Of a DNA stretch of 64,000 nt, positions 1 through 7,540 are shown piece after piece. The translations under genes and the position numbers were made by a program. Within the stretch, counting starts at the first letter, position 1. Each line of letters opens with the position of its first letter. The stretch is from JBBSEX01 sp038239345 (GTDB lineage: Bacteria; Acidobacteriota; Terriglobia; Bryobacterales; Bryobacteraceae): positions 6,459 through 70,458 of the forward strand of contig JBBSEX010000023.1 in NCBI GenBank assembly GCA_038239345.1. The letters run 5' to 3'. Under the pieces are notes generated by a model, which worked only from the letters and a program-made list of their open reading frames with translations, was not told where the DNA came from and made no database searches.

Positions 1-412
1 CAAAATGGATGACGAATCGCAGTTGATCCGCCACGGACCAGGCAGTCGCTTGTCCGGATCTCAGGTTGGCGGTCATCTCATTCAACTTCACCGTGATGCA
101 GTCGCCGGTGGGACAACGCTTGGCAAAGTCATTTCGGCTGTCGATCAATTCGATATCGATGTAGTGCCACTCGCCGGTCTTGGTCTCGCGTTTGTTGATT
201 TCGTCGGGCCAAGTGGAGGCGTCCGCCATGGCGTCGGAAACTCTGTTCGGTTCCACGCCAAGTAAAATCGCGACCTGTTGTCTGGCCGCAGCCGTCAAGC
301 CCTGAGCGGCAATTCGCGCGACAAGCCTATGACCCTCGCGACCCCAAGGACAGGCAGGGCCGGCCAAAAACGTCGCTATCAGACCCGCTCTCCACAGTGT
401 GCTTGACAACAT
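1..412 (-). CDS. S1/P1-type secreted nuclease, N-terminal part (runs off the left edge)
   Basis: The reverse strand reads open from an ATG at 412 to the window edge, giving 137 residues. It starts with a signal peptide (MLSSTLWRAGLIATFLAGPA) followed by CPWGREGHRLVARIA. In S1/P1 nucleases the mature protein begins at this Trp, which with the His of the WGxxGH motif helps bind the tri-zinc cluster. Further family features are ASTWPDEI, WHYIDIE, a Cys pair in the CPTGDC segment and the start of the LRFVIHF helix that normally leads into the GDxHQPLH zinc motif, which lies beyond the edge. The family hydrolyses single-stranded DNA/RNA and 3'-nucleotides outside the cytoplasm. The start is only about 38 bases from the divergent gene at 451, so the promoters must overlap. 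The identification rests on these motifs; the missing C-terminus prevents a full check of the zinc ligands. Confidence 0.85.
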   Translation of the reverse strand, partial: MLSSTLWRAGLIATFLAGPACPWGREGHRLVARIAAQGLTAAARQQVAILLGVEPNRVSDAMADASTWPDEINKRETKTGEWHYIDIELIDSRNDFAKRCPTGDCITVKLNEMTANLRSGQATAWSVADQLRFVIHF

Positions 413-450
413 AAAAGAAACTTTTGCCTTCAGACGAGTATCAATTCACT

Positions 451-1059
451 GTGCCTCGCCTAGCGTATTCCATTCTCCTGCTCTCGTCGGTTTTGTTTGG
501 CCAGCAAGATTCAATCCAACCTGCCAATCAACAACCGCCAGTCTACCAGCCAATGACAGTCGGCCAGAAGTTTGACTATGAAGTTGTTTCGTCGTTCCGC
601 CCCTACTCTCTGGTTGGAGTGGGTATCGCGGCAGCCATCAGCCAAGCCCAGAATACGCCGTCGGGATGGGGGCAAGGATGGGGTGCCTATGGCGAACGTT
701 ATGGATCCAGCTTCGGGCAGTTGCTTACCGGGCAAACCATTGCATTCGCCATTGAAGCCGCGCGGCATGAAGATCCTCGCTACATCCGCTCTTTGCGGAC
801 AGGCGTCAAGAATCGATTTTTCGACGCCATCAAACACACGGTGATCATCCACAAAGACGATGGCGGCACGACGCTTGCCGTGGGGGCGATCGTAGGCGAC
901 TTCGGCGGTGGACTCATCTCACGCACTTGGCGTCCGAGCCCGGATAATACTGTCGGCGATGGCCTCCAAGCGGGCGCCCTGCGCTTTGGTATCGACTTCG
1001 GAATAAGCGTGGGCAAAGAATTTTGGCCCGACGTGCGGCGCAAATTATTCCATAAATAA
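451..1059 (+). CDS. secreted hypothetical protein of acidobacterial type
   Basis: About 202 residues. I prefer the GTG at 451 to the TTG at 424, because it puts a normal signal peptide (MPRLAYSILLLSSVLFGQQ) at the N-terminus. The mature part is rich in Gly and aromatic residues, with a GWGQGWGAYGERYGSSFGQ segment, a central HEDPRYIRS motif and glycine-rich stretches (VGDFGGGL, GDGLQAGALRFGIDFG). Similar small exported proteins with this WGQGxGAYxxRY signature are, from memory, common in Acidobacteria and have no assigned function. The glycine-rich amphipathic pattern would fit an outer-membrane-associated protein, but that is inference. It is divergent from the S1/P1 nuclease gene. Confidence 0.7.
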   Translation: MPRLAYSILLLSSVLFGQQDSIQPANQQPPVYQPMTVGQKFDYEVVSSFRPYSLVGVGIAAAISQAQNTPSGWGQGWGAYGERYGSSFGQLLTGQTIAFAIEAARHEDPRYIRSLRTGVKNRFFDAIKHTVIIHKDDGGTTLAVGAIVGDFGGGLISRTWRPSPDNTVGDGLQAGALRFGIDFGISVGKEFWPDVRRKLFHK

Positions 1060-1100
1060 CATCCCGCTGAACAGGGCGTCGCGCATATAATAATGCTCTT

Positions 1101-1490
1101 ATGGCAACCACGCTCGATCAGTATCGCGAAGCTAAAAACAGCTATTTAAAACTGCGGAATCAGGCAAAGAAAGAGCTGGTATCGCGATTCAATGAGCTGG
1201 CAACGGAGATGTTGCAAGTGCAGCGCGAGCTTCTGGAAGATTTCGGCGAGAAGGTTGCAATGCCGGCGAAGGGCAAAAAGCTTCGCCCGGTAAAGAAGGC
1301 TCCCCCGGTAGACAAAGAGCCGGAACCCTCGCCCGCCGCCCCGTCGGCAAAAGTCATCGCCCTCACTAAACAGTTGGAAGGGCAGAAAAAGAAACTGGCT
1401 GACGCACGCGCGGCGAACAAGCCGACAAGGCCGATCGAAGATCGGATTTACGAGATAGAAGATGCGATCAAGTTGGCGCAGGAAGGCTGA
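1101..1490 (+). CDS. small charged coiled-coil hypothetical protein
   Basis: 129 residues with no signal peptide or membrane segment. Residues 1-55 form a long charged helix, a Lys/Pro-rich linker follows (about 56-90, with PVKKAPPVDKEPEPSPAAP), and the C-terminus returns to helix (AKVIALTKQLEGQKKKLADA). This looks like a helix-linker-helix cytoplasmic protein, perhaps binding nucleic acid or a partner protein; I do not recognise the family. It lies 41 bases after the secreted protein and 46 bases before the DUF3467 gene, in the same direction, so the small genes may be co-transcribed. Confidence 0.6.
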   Translation: MATTLDQYREAKNSYLKLRNQAKKELVSRFNELATEMLQVQRELLEDFGEKVAMPAKGKKLRPVKKAPPVDKEPEPSPAAPSAKVIALTKQLEGQKKKLADARAANKPTRPIEDRIYEIEDAIKLAQEG

Positions 1491-1536
1491 TCGCGCTGGC
1501 ATTGCGCTTCCCACTACGCGCGGCTCATAATTTGGT

Positions 1537-1833
1537 ATGACTCCCGGTCAACCCCAGCCGAAGATCCACCTAGTCAATACGGCTGACTATCGTGAAAATT
1601 ATGCCAACAGCGTGCAAGTCCGCGTGAATCTGTGGGACTTCTTTCTGATGTTTGGCACAGTGAATCAAACCGATCCGGAAACGGTGGATATTCATAATTT
1701 TCAAGGCGTATATCTCAGTCCCCAGCAAGCCAAAGCGTTATTTAATATTCTGCAACAGAACCTTTCGCAGTATGAGAACACGTTTGGCGAAATCAAGCTC
1801 GCGCCCCACCCGTCAGGCTCCGTGATTCAGTGA
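1537..1833 (+). CDS. DUF3467 family protein
   Basis: 98 residues. The core YANSVQVRVNLWDFFLMFG, followed by a hydrophilic strand region and the helix LSPQQAKALFNILQQNL, is the pattern of DUF3467, a widespread family of about 100 residues with no established function. There is no signal peptide. The stop codon (TGA 1831-1833) overlaps the GTG start of the next gene at 1830, which suggests translational coupling to the membrane glycosyltransferase. Confidence 0.8.
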   Translation: MTPGQPQPKIHLVNTADYRENYANSVQVRVNLWDFFLMFGTVNQTDPETVDIHNFQGVYLSPQQAKALFNILQQNLSQYENTFGEIKLAPHPSGSVIQ

Positions 1834-3422
1834 CGCCCGGCGGATGGCGGCGGCCAGTTGAAGAAGGGCGCAGGCGGCAGACACGCCTCTCCACGTACTT
1901 CATCTTTTTTGCAGCCGCCGCGAGCCTGGTAATTCTCACCCACTGGCATCATTGGAAGCTGCCCTTCTTCTGGGACGAAGTTGGTCTCTATATCCCCGCC
2001 AGTCTCGATCTAATGCGCGATGGCGCCTGGATTCCGCAATCAACCGCGCCAACGCTTCACCCGCCGGGGATAGAAGTATTCCTGGCGGTGATCTGGAAAA
2101 TCTTCGGTTATTCTATCGTGAGTACGCGCTTGGCCATGCTGCTTATGGCGTCCATAGGCGTCTTCGTCGGGTTCCTACTGGCAATCGAACTGTGCCGCGG
2201 ATTCCCTGGCGTGCCAGCCTTCGGGACGGTGTTCTTTCTGATTGCCTCGCCCATTTTCTATACGCAGGCGATGATGGCCCAGTTGGATATGCCGGCGATG
2301 CTTTTCACCGCCCTGGCGCTACTGCTATTCCTGCAAGGCCGCTACGGATGGTCGGCCGCTGCCTGCACGATCCTGGTTCTGTTCAAGGAAACAGGCCTCG
2401 CCGTACCGGCTGTGTTCGGAGCGTGGCTGTTAATTCGCGAGAGAAATGTCCGGCCGGCGCTTTATTTTCTAGTTCCCCTGATTCCTCTCATTGGGTGGAT
2501 GCTGCTGTTGAAGCGATCCACCGGACACCTGCTGGGCGACCCCTACTTCTCGCAATACAACGTAGGTTACGCCCTTCATCCGGTGCGCATCGTCGTGGGT
2601 ATCCTGCGGCGCTGCTATTACATTTTCATTGCGGAGTTTCGCTGGATTGGCACCATCGGCTTGTTGGCCGGGTGGCGTAGCGGGCTTTTCGCCTCTCGCC
2701 GGTGGGCCATCACCGCGCTGGTCTTCGCGGTGAATGGAATCATTGTCACCGTATTCGGTGGCGCCACCTTGGAACGTTACCTGCTCCCCTTGCTCCCCCT
2801 TGCCTACATCGCGATGGCCGCCGGTTGGGGACTATGGCTACCGGCCTGGCGCCGCCTGGCGCAGAGCGCGATGTTTCTGGGGCTGATCGCAAATCTATTC
2901 TGGAATCCGCCTTACCCCTTCCCTTATGAAAACAATCTGGCCATGGCGGATTGCGTCAATCTGTTCGAGGCCGCCGCGGAATATCTGGACGAGTATGTGC
3001 CGCGGACCACGGTGGCCACTGCCTGGCCGATGACCGCCGTGCTCCACACCCCCGATTACGGCTATGTCCGGCGATCATTCCCCGTGATCGATACCGCGGA
3101 CTTCCGCCCGGCCCGTATCAGGGCTCTGGATCCGGCGAAGTTTGACGTGTTGGTTGTCTATTCCCGCACCTGGGAGCCCGATTGGAGCGTGCTGCAGAGC
3201 CCAGCCGTTGCGGGCTTTCTGCGGAAATTCTACGACTATGAACCGCAGATTGGGGCCGATGAAATCCGCGAGCGATTCGGCTTTCGATCATTGGGACGGT
3301 GGACCCAGCATGGCCTCTGGATTGAGATCTTCGCCAATCCCGCCATAATCCCTCGCCACCAGGCGAATCCTCAGCTAGGCTATCTGCGGAAAGAAATTAA
3401 GACCGAAAATCGGTTGGACTGA
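1830..3422 (+). CDS. GT39/ArnT-like membrane glycosyltransferase
   Basis: 530 residues with about ten hydrophobic segments. After the first membrane helix (residues 23-40) comes LPFFWDEVGLYIPASLDLM, the acidic (D/E) first periplasmic loop typical of dolichyl-phosphate-mannose and ArnT-type GT-C transferases, then TLHPPG, the conserved His-Pro loop. Enzymes of this fold move a sugar from a polyprenyl-phosphate donor to protein or lipid on the outer face of the inner membrane. The C-terminal 130 residues are a soluble periplasmic domain. The donor and acceptor cannot be told from sequence. The GTG start overlaps the stop of the DUF3467 gene, and the efflux pair follows 26 bases downstream. Confidence 0.75.
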   Translation: MTPGGWRRPVEEGRRRQTRLSTYFIFFAAAASLVILTHWHHWKLPFFWDEVGLYIPASLDLMRDGAWIPQSTAPTLHPPGIEVFLAVIWKIFGYSIVSTRLAMLLMASIGVFVGFLLAIELCRGFPGVPAFGTVFFLIASPIFYTQAMMAQLDMPAMLFTALALLLFLQGRYGWSAAACTILVLFKETGLAVPAVFGAWLLIRERNVRPALYFLVPLIPLIGWMLLLKRSTGHLLGDPYFSQYNVGYALHPVRIVVGILRRCYYIFIAEFRWIGTIGLLAGWRSGLFASRRWAITALVFAVNGIIVTVFGGATLERYLLPLLPLAYIAMAAGWGLWLPAWRRLAQSAMFLGLIANLFWNPPYPFPYENNLAMADCVNLFEAAAEYLDEYVPRTTVATAWPMTAVLHTPDYGYVRRSFPVIDTADFRPARIRALDPAKFDVLVVYSRTWEPDWSVLQSPAVAGFLRKFYDYEPQIGADEIRERFGFRSLGRWTQHGLWIEIFANPAIIPRHQANPQLGYLRKEIKTENRLD

Positions 3423-3448
3423 ATCCAATCCTGGGTGGAGAGGGACTG

Positions 3449-4786
3449 ATGGCAGAGGTCGAGCAAAAAGAGCAGGAAAGTAAACAGGGCAGCGAAAAGA
3501 CGGAAGGCGACAAGAAGCCCGAGGATTCCAAATCGGAGGGCGACAAGAAGGAAGCTCCGCCGGACCCAGCCAAAGAAGCCAGGAAAAAGAAGATCCTCTG
3601 GATCGTGGTCCCGATTGTTGTCGTGGTCATTCTGGTAGGGGGCGTTCTTTGGTATCTGAATGCCCGGACCTATGAATCCACCGACGATGCCCAGATCGAC
3701 GGGCACGTCAATGCTGTTAGCGCTCGCGTCAGCGGTCACGTCCTGGAAGTCAGGGTGGAAGAAACTCAGGTTGTCAACCAGGGCGACCTTCTGGTGCGCA
3801 TGGATCCGAAGGACTTTGAAGTCGCTATTGCCAAAGCGCAGGCGGACCTTGCCGATGCGGTGGCCGGCCTACAGACATCGCAAACCGACGTCCCCATCAC
3901 CTCTGTTAATACGTCCAGCCAATTGAAAAACGCCGAAGCGGGAAAGACGGACGCGTCGGCTGGCGTCGCTGGCGCCGAAAAGCAACTGGGGGCGGCGCGC
4001 GCCCGGGTAATCACCGCGAACGCCAACATCCGCATGGCGGAAGCAAACGACGTCAAGGCGCAAAAAGATCTGGAGCGCTACAAACTGCTTGTGGATAAGG
4101 ATGAGGTCTCACGCCAGCAGTACGATCAGGCCCTGGCCGCCGCCGAATCCGCGCACGCTACTCTGCAGGCGCAGCGAGCTGGGCTCCTAGAGGCGGAGCA
4201 AAACGTAATTGTCGCCGAGCATACCGTGGAGCAGGCCCGGGCGAAGGTTGCGCAAGCCGATGCCAGCGTCCAATCGGCGATGAACTTTCCGCAGCAGATC
4301 GCGGCGGTCAAAGCCAAGGCACGCGCGTCCCAGGCTAAGGTGGAACAGCAGCAGGCGGCGCTGGAGCAGGCCCAACTGAATCTGAAGTACGCCACTATAT
4401 ACGCGCCCGTAACGGGGATTGTCGGCAAAAAGAGCGTGGAAGCCGGACAGAACGTTTCACCGGGGGAGCAGTTGATGGCGGTTGTTCCACTGGAAGACAT
4501 CTGGGTGACAGCGAACTTCAAGGAAACCCAACTCAAAAAGATGCGTGCGGGGCAGTTGGTATCCATCAAGGTAGACGCTTACGGCCGTAAATACTCCGGG
4601 AAAGTGGAACGCATCGCCGGCGCCAGCGGTGCCCGATTCAGTTTGCTGCCTCCGGAAAACGCTACCGGTAATTATGTGAAAGTTGTGCAGCGCATTCCGA
4701 TTCGCATTCGCTTGGATCCCGGTCAAAACGACGACCATCTGCTACGGCCGGGCATGTCGGTGAGCCCCAAGGTAACGGTGGAATGA
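3449..4786 (+). CDS. HlyD/EmrA-type membrane fusion protein
   Basis: 445 residues. A Lys/Glu-rich cytoplasmic tail (1-45) precedes a single transmembrane helix (about 48-70, ILWIVVPIVVVVILVGGVLW). Then come the first lipoyl half-motif (TDDAQIDGHVNAVSARVSG), a long Ala/Gln/Lys-rich coiled-coil hairpin (about 130-310) and the second lipoyl half with YATIYAPVTGIVGKKSVEAG. This is the arrangement of EmrA-family adaptors, which join an inner-membrane MFS pump to an outer-membrane channel. A good ribosome site (GGAGAGGGA) precedes the ATG. Its last codons overlap the start of the DHA2 pump (ATGA, 4783-4786), so the two form one drug-efflux unit. The acidic/basic N-terminal tail of about 45 residues is longer than in E. 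coli EmrA. Confidence 0.92.
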   Translation: MAEVEQKEQESKQGSEKTEGDKKPEDSKSEGDKKEAPPDPAKEARKKKILWIVVPIVVVVILVGGVLWYLNARTYESTDDAQIDGHVNAVSARVSGHVLEVRVEETQVVNQGDLLVRMDPKDFEVAIAKAQADLADAVAGLQTSQTDVPITSVNTSSQLKNAEAGKTDASAGVAGAEKQLGAARARVITANANIRMAEANDVKAQKDLERYKLLVDKDEVSRQQYDQALAAAESAHATLQAQRAGLLEAEQNVIVAEHTVEQARAKVAQADASVQSAMNFPQQIAAVKAKARASQAKVEQQQAALEQAQLNLKYATIYAPVTGIVGKKSVEAGQNVSPGEQLMAVVPLEDIWVTANFKETQLKKMRAGQLVSIKVDAYGRKYSGKVERIAGASGARFSLLPPENATGNYVKVVQRIPIRIRLDPGQNDDHLLRPGMSVSPKVTVE

Positions 4787-6348
4787 GTGACGATTGGAAG
4801 CCCAAACATAACCAGTGGGCGATCGCGCTTACGGTTACGATTGCGACTTTCATGGAGGTGCTCGACACGAGCATCGCGAACGTCGCTCTGCCCCACATAG
4901 CGGGAGATCTATCGGCTGGTCAGGACGAGAGCACTTGGGTACTCACGTCATATCTTGTATCGAACGCCGTCGTTCTGCCGATCAGCGCGTGGTTGGCGAC
5001 ACGTTTTGGACGCAAGCGTTTTTACATGACTTGCGTGGCGATCTTTGGCATTAGTTCTCTGCTCTGCGGTCTGGCGCCGAGCCTGGCGATGTTGATCTTC
5101 TTTCGGGTGGTGCAAGGGCTGGGCGGAGGCGGTTTGGCGCCCAGTGAACAGGCCATTCTCGCCGATACATTCGAACCCGCAAAACGCGGCATGGCTTTCG
5201 CGATCTATGGGTTGGCGGTGGTGCTGGCGCCGGCCATCGGACCAACGCTGGGCGGGTATATTACCGACAATTATAATTGGCGCTGGATATTCTTTATTAA
5301 TGTACCGGTGGCCATTTTCTCGCTGTTTCTAACTTCGCGATTAGTGGAGGATCCGCCCTATCTCAAGTCCGAAAAATCCGCCAAGGTTCGGGTGGATTAC
5401 ATTGGTTTAGGGCTGATAGCTGTAGGTATTGGCGCGTTGCAGGTAGTCTTGGACAAGGGTGAACGCGAAGATTGGTTCGGGTCGACGTTCATCAACGTAT
5501 TCGCGATTATGTCCGGCGTCTGCATCATTGGCGCACTGTTCTGGGAGTACTTTCACAAGGACCCGATCATCGATCTCCAGCTCTTCAAAAACCGCACCTT
5601 TGCGATCTCTTGCGCGATGATGTTCGTACTTGGAGCGGCTCTATTCGGCACCACCGTCTTAATCCCGCAGTATCTTCAGACGCTGATGGGCTATACGGCG
5701 CAGGTGGCGGGCATGGCACTGTCGCCTGGAGGTTTCACCGTAATGCTGCTGATGCCCATCGTCGGCGGGTTGGTCTCCAGAGTGGACGCGCGTTATTTGA
5801 TCGCTTTCGGATTCACCGTCAGTGCCGTGGCTTTGTTTCACATGACCGTGATCAACCTTGACATCAGCTTTCGCGATGCCGTTCTGCTGCGGGTTTATCA
5901 ATCCATCGGGCTGGCATTTCTCTTTGTGCCGATCAACACGATGTCCTATGTCGGTATCCCGCGGGAGAAGAATAATGCGGTGTCGGGGCTCACGAATCTG
6001 GCGCGCAATATCGGGGGCAGTATTGGAATTTCAGCGGTCACTACGCTGCTAGCCAGGCGGTCGCAGTTTCATCAGGGCCATCTGGTGTCGCACGTAACTG
6101 AATACGATCCGGCATTCCGCAATCAAGCGAATGGATTAGCAAAGGCGCTATCGGCGAGCGGCACCAGCGCGGCCGACGCAATGCATCAGGCCCAGGCCCA
6201 AATTTACTTGATGGTGCAACGACAGGCAGCGGCGCTGGCTTATGTCGACACCATTCAGGTGTTCGCCGTCGCCTGCGTGTTCATGGTTCCTTTCGCCTTC
6301 CTGATGAAGAAGCAGAAGGCCGGTAAGGGCGAAGTCGCAATGCACTAG
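4783..6348 (+). CDS. DHA2-family (EmrB-type) MFS drug/H+ antiporter
   Basis: 521 residues with about 14 hydrophobic helices, the DHA2 count. Motif LDTSIANVALPHIAG in helix 1 matches the family motif LDxTIVNVALP, followed by TWVLTSYLVSNAVVLPISAWLATRFGRKR (loop 2-3 motif A). Motif C in helix 5 reads YGLAVVLAPAIGPTLGGYI, as expected for an antiporter. It would export hydrophobic compounds in exchange for protons, with the preceding HlyD-type adaptor and an outer-membrane channel that is not encoded beside it. Start and stop are normal. The substrate is unknown. Confidence 0.92.
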   Translation: MSDDWKPKHNQWAIALTVTIATFMEVLDTSIANVALPHIAGDLSAGQDESTWVLTSYLVSNAVVLPISAWLATRFGRKRFYMTCVAIFGISSLLCGLAPSLAMLIFFRVVQGLGGGGLAPSEQAILADTFEPAKRGMAFAIYGLAVVLAPAIGPTLGGYITDNYNWRWIFFINVPVAIFSLFLTSRLVEDPPYLKSEKSAKVRVDYIGLGLIAVGIGALQVVLDKGEREDWFGSTFINVFAIMSGVCIIGALFWEYFHKDPIIDLQLFKNRTFAISCAMMFVLGAALFGTTVLIPQYLQTLMGYTAQVAGMALSPGGFTVMLLMPIVGGLVSRVDARYLIAFGFTVSAVALFHMTVINLDISFRDAVLLRVYQSIGLAFLFVPINTMSYVGIPREKNNAVSGLTNLARNIGGSIGISAVTTLLARRSQFHQGHLVSHVTEYDPAFRNQANGLAKALSASGTSAADAMHQAQAQIYLMVQRQAAALAYVDTIQVFAVACVFMVPFAFLMKKQKAGKGEVAMH

Positions 6349-6421
6349 GCCCCGACGGCCTGAATCCGTGAAGTAAAACCAGCGGGGCACGATTGTAACT
6401 CGTCTTACAATAGACCCTACC

Positions 6422-7504
6422 GTGAAGAGCAAAATTTATTGGCTGTTGTTACTCGTGCCGCTAACGCTGGCAATGCATTATCTTTTGCCGGAAAAACAGA
6501 CGCTGATATTCGTCCTTTCCGCCGCCTCAATGATTCCTCTGGCTCGGCTGTTGAGCGATGCGACGGAGCAATTGGCTGAGCATACCGGACCCACCCTCGG
6601 CGCCTTGCTGAACGTCACTTTCGGCAATGCGGGCGAGTTGGTGATTGGATTTTTCGCTATGAAGGCGGGTCTGCAAGGAGTAGTCAAAGCGTCGATAACG
6701 GGATCGATCCTGGCCAATCTACTGCTGACACTTGGCATCTCGATGATCGGTGGAGGACTGCGGAATAAGACCCTGCGCTTTAATCCCCTGGCGGCGAGAA
6801 CCCAAACCACGATGCTGGCGCTGGCGGGAATTTCATTGATCTTTCCGGCCTTCTTTCATTTCCTGAGCGGCGGCTCGAAGCGGGCGGCGCACGAGACGGA
6901 CTTAAGCCTGGAGTTCTCGGTGGTACTGCTGATCACCTACGGGCTCAGTTTGCTTTTCACCCTGCGAACGCATAGCCATTTGCTCGCGGTGGGCAAACAT
7001 GAAGAATCCGCCGAGGAACGCTGGAGCGTGTCGCGTTCATTCACGCTACTGGCTATCAGCGCGGTGTTTGTGGGATGGATGGGTGAAGTGCTGGTGGGCT
7101 CAGTCGAGGCCGCATCGCGAGCGTTCGGTCTCTCCGATCTCTTCGTCGGAGTGATTGTCGTGGCCGTCGCAGGCAACGCCGCCGAGTCGATGTCGGCTAT
7201 ACGCGCTGCGCTGAAAAACAGGATGGATTTGAGCGTCGGCATCGCCGTCGGCAGCAGCATTCAAGTAGCGTTATTTGTCGCGCCGGTACTGGTGATCCTC
7301 AGCCAATGGATAGGCAAGACGCCAATGGATTTGGCATTCACCCCGGTTGAAGTTCTAGCCCTCGTATTGGCGATTGCCATCACAGCGCAAATTGCCGGAG
7401 ACGGGGAATCGAACTGGTTGGAGGGCGTGCAGCTCTTGGCCGTCTATATTTTGCTGGGCGTGATGTTTTATTATCTTCCGCAGCAGGCCGGGGCCGCGCA
7501 TTGA
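6422..7504 (+). CDS. Ca2+/H+ antiporter of the CaCA (CAX/ChaA) family
   Basis: 360 residues, about 11 hydrophobic segments. The two family repeats are visible: GALLNVTFGNAGELVIGFFAMKAG in the N-terminal half and VVAVAGNAAESMSAIRAALKNRMD in the C-terminal half, with the acidic residues (GNxxE) that carry cations. The split by a hydrophilic loop around residues 185-205 is also typical. It exports calcium (or other divalent or alkali cations) in exchange for protons at the inner membrane. GTG start at 6422, 73 bases after the MFS gene. The spacing to pcrA is only 36 bases, but functional linkage is not implied. Confidence 0.88.
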   Translation: MKSKIYWLLLLVPLTLAMHYLLPEKQTLIFVLSAASMIPLARLLSDATEQLAEHTGPTLGALLNVTFGNAGELVIGFFAMKAGLQGVVKASITGSILANLLLTLGISMIGGGLRNKTLRFNPLAARTQTTMLALAGISLIFPAFFHFLSGGSKRAAHETDLSLEFSVVLLITYGLSLLFTLRTHSHLLAVGKHEESAEERWSVSRSFTLLAISAVFVGWMGEVLVGSVEAASRAFGLSDLFVGVIVVAVAGNAAESMSAIRAALKNRMDLSVGIAVGSSIQVALFVAPVLVILSQWIGKTPMDLAFTPVEVLALVLAIAITAQIAGDGESNWLEGVQLLAVYILLGVMFYYLPQQAGAAH

Positions 7505-7540
7505 GAGAGGCGGGTGTTAAAATCGAATTAACCCGCACCG

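Noticed and set aside
5..265. 86-residue plus-strand frame at the left edge
   Set aside because: It is the shadow of the S1/P1 nuclease reading on the minus strand, which has a signal peptide and conserved motifs.
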